DNA from: JBDKTH01 sp964558295
GTDB taxonomy: Bacteria > Planctomycetota > Planctomycetia > Pirellulales > Thermoguttaceae
Assembly (NCBI GenBank): GCA_964558295.1
Contig: CAZLDQ010000066.1
Location: forward strand, 1-25,800
DNA length: 25,800 nucleotides
Direction of reading: 5' to 3'
Position numbers and translations under genes: made by a program. Positions 1 through 7,959 of this stretch are shown piece by piece. Within the stretch, counting starts at the first letter, position 1. Each line of letters starts with the position of its first letter. The notes under the pieces were generated by a model. That model saw only the letters and a program-made list of their open reading frames with translations, did no database searches and was not told where the DNA came from.

Positions 1-1440
1 TGGTCCCGGCTGACCGGCAGGGACCAGGCTCCGCCGGTCGAGGCCGCCTTGAATTGGCTGCTGAACCAGGATACCGGCAAGGGGATTGCCCTTCGCTCGG
101 GGCTCGGGTGGGGTTGTCCCGGGACCACAGGAGCGTGCGTGGAGACGGTTTTCAACTACGGGCATCGTGAGGTGGCCCGACGTTGGGCCCAATGGCTACT
201 CGCGATCCAGCAGCCTGACGGCGCCTTCGACGAACACTCCTTTGACCGCACGGCTTGGGCGGTTCAGGGATTACTGGCCGCAAGTGACATGCTTCCCGAA
301 GCGGAGGCCGCAATCGCCCGGGCTTGCAACTACCTCTGCACTTGGCTTGATACGGCGGTTCGACAGATGACATTGGCGGACGAGCCCGAGGCGACGCTCC
401 CCCTGTTACCCCATGTCACTCCGCTTTTGGAAGCCGGACGCCGCTGGGCGAATGCCGATTGGATCATGTCGGCCCTTGGTGCTGCCGACCACTTTGCCGC
501 TCCGCTCCCCGAGTCAGGCATTTTCCCCTTTGCCAATTGGATCGAATTCACCCTCCAACGCGACGGGCTTGACGCGGCTCGACGGGCGATGGAACCGATC
601 GTGGCATTCGCGCAGCCCGTGGGTTCCGTCTCTCGTGGCTTCAGTCCGTCCACGGTTCTCAGCTTTGAACTGGCCCGTCTGGCTTCGCTTTGGTACCGGC
701 TTGGCTGGCGGAAGGAGGCCGATCAGGCTCTAGCTTGTCTCGAACAACACCTCCACGGCAAAGGACGGTTTGAACTGAGCGAGTCATGGTTCACCTCCGA
801 CCACGGGACGCACGAGTCTGCTTTGGCGGCTAAACTCTACCTCGACGCGGTATTGTTCCGCGTCCAAGCCACATTTGAGGAGCACTGGCAGGAGTTTCCC
901 GATACCATCCATCCGGGCGACGGTCGCATCGAGGCCGTCGGGCAGTGGCTCGCTTCACTTCCCGCCGAAGCCGCGGTGGCCGACGTGGGCTGTGGCAAGG
1001 GGCGTTTCCTGCGTCATCTACAGCCGCGTTTCACCCGGGTCCAGTTCACGGGCATCGACATCGCTTCCGCGATGCTGGATTGCTTGCCCGAGGGCATTGC
1101 CGCGCGCCAAGGGAGTCTACTGCGGATTCCCGCTGCGGACGGCGAATTCGATGGAGCGTTCACCGTTGAAGCATTGGAACATGCCTTGTTGCCGGAACTG
1201 GCGATTGCCGAGTTGTGCCGTGTGGTGCGTCCCGGCGGCCGGATCCTGGTGATCGACAAGAACCGCGCCAAGCAGGCCCTCTCCGAACACGATCCCTGGG
1301 AACGCTGGTTCACCCCCGAGGAACTCCGCACCTGGTTATCGCGATCCTGCGATGCGGTCCAGGTTCGCCCGGTATCGCACCTTGAAGGGCGTCCCGGTCG
1401 GGATCTGTTTCTCGCCGCCGAAGGCGTACGCCGTGGGTAA
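1..1440 (+). CDS. Toroid-domain protein fused to a class I SAM-dependent methyltransferase (5' end outside window)
   Basis: The reading frame is open to the first base of the window, so the gene starts upstream; the first internal start is a TTG at 49 and is probably not the true start. The first ~270 visible residues look like an alpha/alpha-toroid of the prenyltransferase/squalene-cyclase fold, with a QQPDGAF segment followed by a TAWAVQGLLAA helix. From about residue 310 (counting from 49) there is a Rossmann methyltransferase: motif I VADVGCGKGRF, then GIDIASAML, then FDGAFTVEALEH, then RVVRPGGRILVIDKN. It probably transfers a methyl group from SAM; the substrate is unknown. The toroid may bind or modify a sugar or lipid substrate, but this is inference. 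Confident on the methyltransferase fold, less so on the N-terminal domain. Confidence 0.85.
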   Translation, partial: WSRLTGRDQAPPVEAALNWLLNQDTGKGIALRSGLGWGCPGTTGACVETVFNYGHREVARRWAQWLLAIQQPDGAFDEHSFDRTAWAVQGLLAASDMLPEAEAAIARACNYLCTWLDTAVRQMTLADEPEATLPLLPHVTPLLEAGRRWANADWIMSALGAADHFAAPLPESGIFPFANWIEFTLQRDGLDAARRAMEPIVAFAQPVGSVSRGFSPSTVLSFELARLASLWYRLGWRKEADQALACLEQHLHGKGRFELSESWFTSDHGTHESALAAKLYLDAVLFRVQATFEEHWQEFPDTIHPGDGRIEAVGQWLASLPAEAAVADVGCGKGRFLRHLQPRFTRVQFTGIDIASAMLDCLPEGIAARQGSLLRIPAADGEFDGAFTVEALEHALLPELAIAELCRVVRPGGRILVIDKNRAKQALSEHDPWERWFTPEELRTWLSRSCDAVQVRPVSHLEGRPGRDLFLAAEGVRRG

Positions 1441-1460
1441 CGCGTCTCTCTTCGTTACCC
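1435..1460. terminator. Hairpin containing both stop codons of convergent genes
   Basis: GGGTAACG (1435-1442) and CGTTACCC (1453-1460) form a perfect 8-bp stem with a 10-nt loop. The TAA of the plus gene (1438-1440) and the TAA of the minus gene (1455-1457) both lie in the stem arms. No T-run follows on either strand, so it is terminator-like rather than a classical intrinsic terminator. Confidence 0.45.
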
Positions 1461-2615
1461 CAAAATCCGCCGCCAGCGGTCCAAGTTCCACTGGGCCTTT
1501 TCTGCCGGGCTCATCGTGCTGAAGTCGGGTTCGTCGGAGGATGGGACTGCTGACGCAGCGGCCGGCTTGGCCGTGGCTTTCTTCGTCGTGCCGCTGTAGG
1601 CGCTGGCGGTCTCTGTCTTCCGCAGGTCCTCTTCCAACGTACGATAGGGGGTGATCCCCAGCCGCTTCAGATCGGCGTGATACGCCCGCACGGCCTCTTG
1701 GGGACCGATCTGATCGTCGGCCACCAGACGCAGGTACTTGATGAACGTCAGTTGGTGCTCGGCGTTGTTGATCTTGCGTCCGTAGAGGGCCACCCGGGCA
1801 CCGTACTTCTTGGCTTCCCAGAGCATGTGGAAGGCGTCGAAGCTTGTGCCGGCCGAACCGCCGAGTATGCCCACGACCAGCGAGCGATCGTAGCTGGCCA
1901 AAGCTTCCATCACGGCCGGACCGTGGTAGGCGATCTTCAAGAAGACGGGCCGCCCGCGGCTGGTCACGCCGGCCAAGGCGCGCACGATGTGGTCGGCCAC
2001 GAACCGGCCCACGTCCGCCGGGGGCCGGTCCGACGCGTTCGGATCAAACACTTCGAGAAAGTGCCGAAACCCCTTGGCTTCGGCTTCCAGGCGGAATGCC
2101 CGGTAGGCTTCCAGCGACTGGCGGTCCAGCACCACGTCATTGTTGAAGGTCACTGAGTAGAGCCCCAGGTCGGCGCCCAGTTTGCGTTCGTTCGGCTCAC
2201 ACTGCACCTTGCCGCACATGATGTGGTCAATCGTAGCGGTGCGGAAGGGCATCGATGGCTGGCTCGGGTAGGCGCCGAGACCGCCGGCGAGCCAGATATC
2301 GGTCGTATCGTTAGCCCGGACGGCCGGCGTGACGTGGCTGTTGTCGAACAGGCGTTCACGGATCGTGAGTGCCTCGTTGGAACTGGCGCTCATCAACATG
2401 ATATCCACGTAGCCCTGGGCGACAATCTCACGCATCAGTTGACGGTACTCGTCCAACGTGCGGAAGCGGCCTTCCTGGCTGTGGTGTTCGGGGCTGCGCC
2501 CCGGGGCCGAAAGTCCGAACGCCATATCGGCGTCCTTGGCGTCGGCCAGGATAAAGTCGGTTGACGACGGGTTCGCCAAAATGCGGGCCAGCTTCTGGTC
2601 CAACGACTTCTGCAT
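1455..2615 (-). CDS. TIM-barrel, class I aldolase-like protein of unknown substrate
   Basis: A 386-aa protein whose body reads as a beta/alpha barrel: DFILADAKDADM near the start, VDIMLMSASSNE (~70-81), VFLKIAYHGP (~224-233), VVGILGGSAGTSFD (~247-260) and VALYGRKINNAEH (~275-287). The lysine at ~227 on a predicted strand is a candidate Schiff-base residue, and the GGSAG plus GRKINNAE segments resemble the phosphate-binding end of DeoC/LacD/FbaB-type aldolases. The last ~45 residues are an Ala/Lys/Ser linker followed by a compact Trp-rich helix (SPAEKAQWNLDRWRRILG). Start chosen at ATG 2615, preceded by GAGGAG with an 8-nt spacer. It stands alone, converging with the methyltransferase gene. 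Fold assignment is moderate; the exact reaction is not known. Confidence 0.75.
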   Translation of the reverse strand: MQKSLDQKLARILANPSSTDFILADAKDADMAFGLSAPGRSPEHHSQEGRFRTLDEYRQLMREIVAQGYVDIMLMSASSNEALTIRERLFDNSHVTPAVRANDTTDIWLAGGLGAYPSQPSMPFRTATIDHIMCGKVQCEPNERKLGADLGLYSVTFNNDVVLDRQSLEAYRAFRLEAEAKGFRHFLEVFDPNASDRPPADVGRFVADHIVRALAGVTSRGRPVFLKIAYHGPAVMEALASYDRSLVVGILGGSAGTSFDAFHMLWEAKKYGARVALYGRKINNAEHQLTFIKYLRLVADDQIGPQEAVRAYHADLKRLGITPYRTLEEDLRKTETASAYSGTTKKATAKPAAASAVPSSDEPDFSTMSPAEKAQWNLDRWRRILG

Positions 2616-3150
2616 TGCGTAAGCTCCTCGGTTGCCTCAGTGGCACCAGCATGATTGACCAGTGGAACGAGTTCTCCAGTATACCGTATCGCCCGTCAAG
2701 CCACACTCCCAGGAATCCCAATCGGGAGGGGATTCGGCGAGGAAAACGGAACCACTTTGCCCCGCGGATTCGATCGCGTGCCATGCCAGGCTGGGCTGAG
2801 TGCTCTAACTTGTTGTCGCGTCGAGCTTTACGCCCTGTCGTTTGATGCGTTTTGTCCCCTCGGCCACTTCGGGTCCGCCGCGACGGCTCAGGGGCGCCCC
2901 CCTTTGGTCTCGCGACGCCACCGTTTGCTTGAAAAGGCCGATCCGTCGAATTAGGATGAAGTCTGACGCGAATGCTATGGCCGGTGCCCCGATGCGCTTC
3001 GTGTAGGGAATTCACGGCTGTTTATGCGCTTGACCATGTCATGGCAGACCGGCGTCAGGGCGGGTCGGACGGACCACGGCGTCCGAGAGACGCTGGCCGT
3101 CGAGGTCGGTCTTGGAAGCTCACCGTTATCGCTGGTAGGAGTCAGAAAAC
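2616..3150. other. Intergenic region between divergent genes
   Basis: About 535 bp between divergent genes. No convincing ORF, tRNA or repeat is seen; the open frames here have atypical Arg/Pro/Gly-rich translations. A perfect 7-bp stem with an 8-nt loop (TCGGACG at 3065-3071, CGTCCGA at 3080-3086) sits about 65 nt before the TPR gene. The region must hold promoters for both flanking genes, but none matches consensus well. Confidence 0.5.
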
Positions 3151-4344
3151 ATGTTTCGGACACTCGTTGGTTTAGCCGGAGGCTTGCTCCTCCTCAGCAC
3201 CTCGTGGGCCACGGCCCAGGATACGATCCTCGGGCAGATGTATGGTGCGGGGGTCCACGCCTATTTCTCGAACGATGATACTCGGGCGTATGAGCAGTTC
3301 TCTGCGGCCATTAAGGCCGGGTCGCAGGATCCTCGCTGCCACTATTATCGTGGGCTGTGCCTGATCCGCATGGGCCGACCGGACGAGGCCAAGGCCGATT
3401 TTGAAATGGGCGCCAAACTCGAAACGGCCGACGTCAATCGGTTCTACAACGTTCCGGCCGCCTTGCAGCGAATCCAGGGCAATGACCGGTTGACCGTGGA
3501 ACAGTACCGCACCCAGGCACGGATGGTGGCCTTGCAGCAACAGCGTGAGTTGCGTGCCGCCCGCTATGGCCAGCAGCGACTCGAAGAGCAGCGGGTGCTC
3601 TTGCAGCAGGCGGAAGCCGCACCGGCCACGCCTCCGGCGATGACCGCTCAACCCTCGACCGTCGGCGCCTTCCAAAGCGGCCCGATCGATGAGCCCAAAG
3701 CAGAGATGCCTGCCGCGCCGGCTGACGCCGAAGCGAAGTCGGCGGCCCCTGACGCCGGTCCATCTGCTACTCCGGCGGCTGACGACCCCTTTGCCACCAA
3801 ACCAGCCAAGGCCGAGAAGACCGACGAAGGGATGAACGCCGAAGCAAAGCCGGCAGCCACGGCAGATGATCCGTTTGGTGTGGCCACAGAAAAGCCCGCT
3901 AAAGAAAAACCGGCGGCCATGGCGGACGACCCGTTCGGTGCAGCCGCCGACAAGCCCGCCGAACAGAAGCCGGCCGAAGAAAAGCCGGCGGCCATGGCGG
4001 ATGCCCCCGCCGAGAAGCCTGCCGAGGAGAAGAAGGACGCGGCGATGGACGATCCGTTTGGCGAGAAGCCAGCGGAAGCCAAAAAAGATGAGAAAGCGGC
4101 CGGCGACAACCCGTTCGGTGGAGCAATGGATGCCGAAAAGCCTGCGGCAGACGAAGAAAAACCCGCGGCTGCGGAGGAAAAGAAGGCCGAGGGGGCGATG
4201 GCCGACAACCCGTTTGTCGATGAGAAGCCGGCGGCCAATGAGAAGCCGGCGGCCGACGAGAAACCGGCGGCCGACGAGAACAAAGAAGCTCCTGCTGAGA
4301 AAAAGGCCGACGGAGCCGTCCCTGCAGATCCCTTTGCCCAGTAA
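3151..4344 (+). CDS. Secreted TPR protein with an acidic/Lys/Pro low-complexity tail carrying DPF/NPF repeats
   Basis: A 397-aa protein. Residues 1-23 form a signal peptide (basic MFR start, LAGGLLLLS core, ATAQ cleavage region), so it is probably exported. Residues ~25-110 contain TPR-like helices (AYEQFSAAIKAG, CHYYRGLCLIRMGRPDEAKADFEMGAKL), followed by a Gln/Arg-rich helix to ~150. The remainder is a disordered Ala/Glu/Lys/Pro tail with seven DPF or NPF triplets and EKPAA repeats, ending in ADPFAQ. The start is supported by TAGGAG 9 nt upstream of ATG. It is followed by a strong terminator, so it is probably a single-gene unit. TPRs suggest protein-protein contacts; the function is unknown. 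Confidence 0.85.
   Translation: MFRTLVGLAGGLLLLSTSWATAQDTILGQMYGAGVHAYFSNDDTRAYEQFSAAIKAGSQDPRCHYYRGLCLIRMGRPDEAKADFEMGAKLETADVNRFYNVPAALQRIQGNDRLTVEQYRTQARMVALQQQRELRAARYGQQRLEEQRVLLQQAEAAPATPPAMTAQPSTVGAFQSGPIDEPKAEMPAAPADAEAKSAAPDAGPSATPAADDPFATKPAKAEKTDEGMNAEAKPAATADDPFGVATEKPAKEKPAAMADDPFGAAADKPAEQKPAEEKPAAMADAPAEKPAEEKKDAAMDDPFGEKPAEAKKDEKAAGDNPFGGAMDAEKPAADEEKPAAAEEKKAEGAMADNPFVDEKPAANEKPAADEKPAADENKEAPAEKKADGAVPADPFAQ
3780..4344 (+). repeat. Low-complexity coding repeat: DPF/NPF motifs and 18-bp EKPAA(D/N) tandem units
   Basis: Within the TPR gene, (D/N)PF triplets recur seven times, usually as DDPFG or DNPFG, separated by Lys/Pro/Ala/Glu spacers. Near the 3' end, three nearly identical 18-bp units starting GAGAAGCCGGCGGCC lie in tandem at 4222-4239, 4240-4257 and 4258-4275. 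The composition opens long antisense frames, which I regard as artefacts. Confidence 0.85.
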
Positions 4345-4378
4345 GCCTGGGAACATCTAGCCTCAGCCGCGTCCAAGG

Positions 4379-4448
4379 GACGGGGGAGGATTTCGACGGC
4401 TGGCAGAAGCCTGTCTGCGGCAGCGAAATCCTCGCCCGTTCTGTTTTT
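4379..4448 (+). terminator. Rho-independent terminator of the TPR gene
   Basis: CGGGGGAGGATTTCG (4381-4395) pairs with CGAAATCCTCGCCCG (4424-4438) with a single G/G mismatch, and the stem extends by an A-T and a G-T pair outward. The 28-nt apical part contains a smaller GCAGA/TCTGC hairpin. The stem is followed by TCTGTTTTTG, giving a T-run on the plus strand. It lies 35 nt after the TPR stop codon and between convergent genes. Confidence 0.78.
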
Positions 4449-4478
4449 GCGGACCAACTGACATCAACACGTGGGTCC

Positions 4479-5474
4479 TCAGCTTGAGAGCCGGGGAGGC
4501 CCGTTGCCACGAGATGCCAGTTCCAAATTGCCTTCGCGGAACGCGGCAGCCATGGCGAGGGGGACGTCAGCTTCCGCCAGAACAACTCGGGCGCGATTGC
4601 GGGCCACTTCGGCCTTCATTTCCTGTTCGCGGGCCATGGCTAAGGCACGCCGTTCCTCCGCCTTCGCCCGGGCAACTCGGGTGTCGGCCTCCGCCTGATC
4701 CGCCTGCAGGCGGGCGCCGATGTTCTCGCCCACGTCAATGTCGGCAATGTCGATCGAAACGATCTGAAAGGCTGTCTGTGCATCGAGGCCGCGTGCCAAC
4801 ACGGCCTTGGAGATGTTGTCCGGGTTCTCCAGCACTTCCAGGTGCGTGTTTGCCGAGCCGATCGACGTGATGATCCCTTCACCGACCCGAGCAATGATCG
4901 TTTCTTCGGTAGCGCCGCCGATGAGCCGCTCCAGGTTGGTCCGCACGGTCACGCGGGCACGAACCTTCAGTTCCACGCCGTTTTTGGCGATTGCACTGAG
5001 CGTCGACTTATCCGACTTGTTCGGGTCGGGACAATCGATCACCTTGGGGTTCACGCTCGTGCGAACCGCATCGAGCACATCCCGGCCTGCCAGATCGATC
5101 GCCGCCGCCTGATCGAAGTCAAGGTTCAGGTCGGCACGATGGGCGGCGATCAAAGCCCGGATCACATTCGGCACATTCCCGCCGGCCAGGTAATGGGCCT
5201 CCAGACGCCGTGTGGTGAGGTCGCGTCCCAGGCCGGCCTGCATGGCCATAATCTTCGCCTGGACAATGACCCGCGAATCGACCTGCCGCAAGCTCATCCC
5301 GACGAGACTCCAAATGCTCACATGAGCACTCGACATATAGGCCTGAAACCAGAGGGTTCCATAGACCCAACCAACGATGAGCATGACCATGGCACAAAAC
5401 GCCAGGACCAGCACCCCGATAATTATCCAGGGGGTCAGGCCTTGTTGGGCCAGCAAGAAAAGTCCATCCATCAT
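4479..5474 (-). CDS. floA: Flotillin-like SPFH protein FloA
   Basis: A 331-aa protein matching the usual FloA length. Residues ~15-40 form one hydrophobic segment (WIIIGVLVLAF...MLIVGWVYG) after a short N-terminus. It is followed by an SPFH domain with the family segments IVQAKIMAMQAGLG, TTRRLEAHYLAGGNVPNVI, VRARVTVRTNLERLIGGATEETIIARVGEGI (in part) and FQIVSIDIADIDVGENIGA. A charged Ala/Glu/Arg coiled coil (AKAEERRALAMAREQE) ends the protein. Flotillins scaffold ordered membrane microdomains. I chose ATG 5474 because AGGAG sits 7 nt upstream; the frame extends to 5570 but those residues are not FloA-like. It is divergent from a membrane GTPase, separated by 131 bp. Confidence 0.93.
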   Translation of the reverse strand: MMDGLFLLAQQGLTPWIIIGVLVLAFCAMVMLIVGWVYGTLWFQAYMSSAHVSIWSLVGMSLRQVDSRVIVQAKIMAMQAGLGRDLTTRRLEAHYLAGGNVPNVIRALIAAHRADLNLDFDQAAAIDLAGRDVLDAVRTSVNPKVIDCPDPNKSDKSTLSAIAKNGVELKVRARVTVRTNLERLIGGATEETIIARVGEGIITSIGSANTHLEVLENPDNISKAVLARGLDAQTAFQIVSIDIADIDVGENIGARLQADQAEADTRVARAKAEERRALAMAREQEMKAEVARNRARVVLAEADVPLAMAAAFREGNLELASRGNGPPRLSS

Positions 5475-5590
5475 GCCTATCTCCTGTCTGTTTGCGTAGA
5501 CCGGACGAACCTCCGACACGCTTGACACCACACGGTAGCATACCGAATGGACCGGGTTGGGAAAAGGCACTCTCCCTCCGAATACCGATC

Positions 5591-5599
5591 TGCTATGCT
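5591..5599 (+). promoter_or_regulatory. Extended -10 box very close to the GTPase start codon
   Basis: TGCTATGCT gives an extended -10 (TGn plus TATGCT at 5594-5599) that ends 6 nt before the ATG at 5606. No Shine-Dalgarno motif precedes that ATG. If used, transcription would begin at or next to the start codon, giving a leaderless mRNA. No good -35 is seen, so this is tentative. Confidence 0.35.
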
Positions 5600-5605
5600 T
5601 GTGAT

Positions 5606-7399
5606 ATGGCTCGCCCTGAATTAGCCCATCTGGAATTGTTGGCAGAAGTCGACGCTCTGGTCGAGGCCCTGAAGCATTGGTCCGAGCAGGCCCCGGCCTG
5701 GGGCCCTGCGCGGGCCTGCCGGGCCTTGGTCCACCGTCTCGTCGAACGAACCGACTTGATGCGGGTTCGGCTCGAGGCCCCGCTAGTGGTTGCCACCCTA
5801 GGGGGGACGGGGACGGGAAAAAGTCCCGTGGTCAATGCCTTGGTCGGCGCCGACGTGAGCCAAGCCGGCCGTGCACGCCCCACCACTCAGCGGCCGATTC
5901 TCATTTGTCGCCCAGGAATTACTCCGGAGACCCTGGGGATCACTTCCGACAGTGTGGAATGGGTCCATCGCGAGTTGCCGGCGTTACGCGATTTGGTGAT
6001 CCTTGACTGCCCTGATCCCGACACCAGTGAGGCGGAAGCCCCGGGGACCAATCTAGCCCGCTTGCGGGAAATCCTGCCCCACTGCGACGTGCTCCTGGTC
6101 ACCGGCACCCAGCAGAAGTACCGCAGTGCCCGGGTCCTGGAGGAGTTGGCCGCGGCCGCCGCGGGAGCCCGATTGGTTTTCGTACAGACTCACGCCGATC
6201 TGGAGCAGGATATTCGCAAGGATTGGGAAGCGGTTCTCCAGCAGGAGGAGTTTGCGACCGGACACATCTTCCTCGTAGACTCGTTGGCGGCGCTGGCCGA
6301 CGCCCAAAACGGCTTGGCCCCACGCGGCGAATTCGCTGCTCTCTTGGATCTCCTGACCCGCCAACTGGCAGGCTCGACAGCCCTGCGAATTCGCCGGGCG
6401 AACTTCTTGGACTTGGTTAGCGACACCCTGAACGCCTGCAAAACGCGAATCCACGACGGGTTGCCCGCGGTCGCGCAAGTCCGCACCGCGATTGATGAAC
6501 AACGGGCACGGCTCTCGAACCAATTGGCCGGCCAGATGCGCGACGAGCTATTGGCCAGCCGCCGCCAGTGGGAGAGCCGACTGGTGGGTAAGGCTGCCTC
6601 GCGATGGGGATTCAGCCCATTCGCCTTGGTTCTGCGAATCTATCAGGGCTTGGGGAGCTTGCTTTCCGGGGCCTTGTTGCTCCGGGCTCGAACGCCAGCC
6701 CAGGTTGCCCTATGGGGGGCGGTCGAAGGAGTCCGTGCCTTTCAGCGGATTCGCAGCCAACGCCAAGCCGACGCCAGCGCCCAACGGGCCTTGGCCGGCG
6801 TTTGGGCCCCCGGCGAATTGCGTGGCGCCGCACTGGTGCTGGACGGCTACGCGGCCGAAGCCGACCTTGACCGGCGCGTCGTTGCCCCGGAGACGGTAGC
6901 TAACGAAGCCGCCGTCGCGGGACAGGCATTTGTCGTCGATGTGTCCGTCGAACTGGAGGCGCTCTTGGACCGCGTGGCCCAACGCCACACCGGCTGGTTC
7001 ACCCGTTGGCGTTACGACCTGCTGTTGTTGGCCATGCTCGGATTCCTCTTGTATCGGCCGGCCAAGAATTTCTTCTACGACTCCTGGCTTTCTACACCGC
7101 CGGAACCGCTTTACGGGCTGAATTTCTATGTGCTCTCGCTGTTTTGGCTTGCGCTTTGGGCCGGGCTGTTGCTCTGGACCTTCACAGGGCGTCTACGTCG
7201 CGGCTTGCGTCGCGAAGTCAACCAACTGGCTGAAGGTTGGCTCAAGGTCCGCCCCTCGCTGGCAGTCTTCGCCCAGTTGGAATCGCAGTGCGCTCAGGTC
7301 GAAGAGTTCGACCATCAGTTGGCCCGACTCCAACAACAGGTAGCCATCCTCCAGCACCGGTTGACGCTGCCGGACGAGAAACTGGGACATTCCGTGTAG
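5606..7399 (+). CDS. Membrane-anchored P-loop GTPase, dynamin-like architecture
   Basis: A 597-aa protein from ATG 5606. The P-loop GGTGTGKS is at ~66-73, with an RPTTQRP switch-I-like segment at ~91-97. The G3 position reads VILDCPDPD rather than DxxG, and the G4 position is QTHAD (~194-198) rather than NKxD. A long helical middle follows. Two transmembrane segments lie at ~471-490 and ~506-526 and a coiled-coil tail follows them (QLARLQQQVAILQHRL). A G domain plus a membrane hairpin and helical stalk fits GTPases acting at the membrane, but I cannot assign it to true dynamins. The frame extends to a TTG at 5492; that extension overlaps the floA 5' region and looks non-coding. It is divergently paired with floA. 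Confidence 0.85.
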   Translation: MARPELAHLELLAEVDALVEALKHWSEQAPAWGPARACRALVHRLVERTDLMRVRLEAPLVVATLGGTGTGKSPVVNALVGADVSQAGRARPTTQRPILICRPGITPETLGITSDSVEWVHRELPALRDLVILDCPDPDTSEAEAPGTNLARLREILPHCDVLLVTGTQQKYRSARVLEELAAAAAGARLVFVQTHADLEQDIRKDWEAVLQQEEFATGHIFLVDSLAALADAQNGLAPRGEFAALLDLLTRQLAGSTALRIRRANFLDLVSDTLNACKTRIHDGLPAVAQVRTAIDEQRARLSNQLAGQMRDELLASRRQWESRLVGKAASRWGFSPFALVLRIYQGLGSLLSGALLLRARTPAQVALWGAVEGVRAFQRIRSQRQADASAQRALAGVWAPGELRGAALVLDGYAAEADLDRRVVAPETVANEAAVAGQAFVVDVSVELEALLDRVAQRHTGWFTRWRYDLLLLAMLGFLLYRPAKNFFYDSWLSTPPEPLYGLNFYVLSLFWLALWAGLLLWTFTGRLRRGLRREVNQLAEGWLKVRPSLAVFAQLESQCAQVEEFDHQLARLQQQVAILQHRLTLPDEKLGHSV

Positions 7400-7589
7400 G
7401 TCAAGTCAGCATTTCTGTCGCCCCTATCGTGGGTAGGGAACATTCCGGTGACCTGATCACCCCGCGACGCGTTATGATCTACCTCCTCCCCCAACCCAGG
7501 ATGGGAGACGATTGGGATGTGGCGGGTAAAATAACTTGAGTGGTTGCAAAACAGGCCGGTTTATCTTCGGGACACCAAGGAGGAGAGTC

Positions 7590-7757
7590 ATGCCCGACTA
7601 CGAATTCGAATGCATGAAATGCCACACCGAGTTTACTCAACACCAGAGCTTTGAAGAGCACGACCAGCACAAACAAGTCCAGTGCCCAAAGTGCAAGAGT
7701 AAGAACGTCAAGCAGATGATCACCCCGGCGTTTGCCAAGACGTCGAAGAAGTCCTGA
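7590..7757 (+). CDS. FmdB-family zinc-ribbon protein
   Basis: A 55-aa protein of the FmdB/regulatory zinc-ribbon family. It opens with MPDYEFECMKCHTEF and has a second CPKCKSKN knuckle, giving a CxxC...CxxC metal site, then a short basic tail (AKTSKKS). Small proteins of this type typically begin with a tyrosine/phenylalanine-rich strand just before the first CxxC, as here. The start is set by a strong AAGGAGGAG ending 4 nt before ATG; an in-frame TTG at 7536 adds a non-conserved extension. The family was named from an operon of formamidase, but its biochemical role is not established. It follows the GTPase by 190 bp. Confidence 0.88.
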   Translation: MPDYEFECMKCHTEFTQHQSFEEHDQHKQVQCPKCKSKNVKQMITPAFAKTSKKS

Positions 7758-7959
7758 GCGGGAGGGCCTGGGAACGGGGCGAACGAAGAATCACTTCCGC
7801 GTTTGACCTTCAGGAAAAGAGAGTCCCGTAGCCCTTCCTCGGGCAAAGGAGCTTCGATGGGTGGATTTTCTTTTCCCCCGCTGTCTGAGGGCCAATCAAT
7901 AGGTCGAATGGCCGCTTTCCTCGCAAAAACGAGACTCTTGAACCAACAACGGCATTGGC

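Noticed and set aside
2428..3015. A 195-aa minus-strand frame reaching into the 2616-3150 gap.
   Set aside because: It overlaps the TIM-barrel gene in another frame and its translation is Arg/Gly/Pro-rich without a recognisable fold or ribosome binding site.
3172..4457. Long antisense frames (394 and 269 aa) across the TPR gene.
   Set aside because: They arise from the biased, repetitive codon composition of the low-complexity tail; translations are Gly/Arg- or Ala/Ser/Phe-rich, with no domain, and they run over the terminator.
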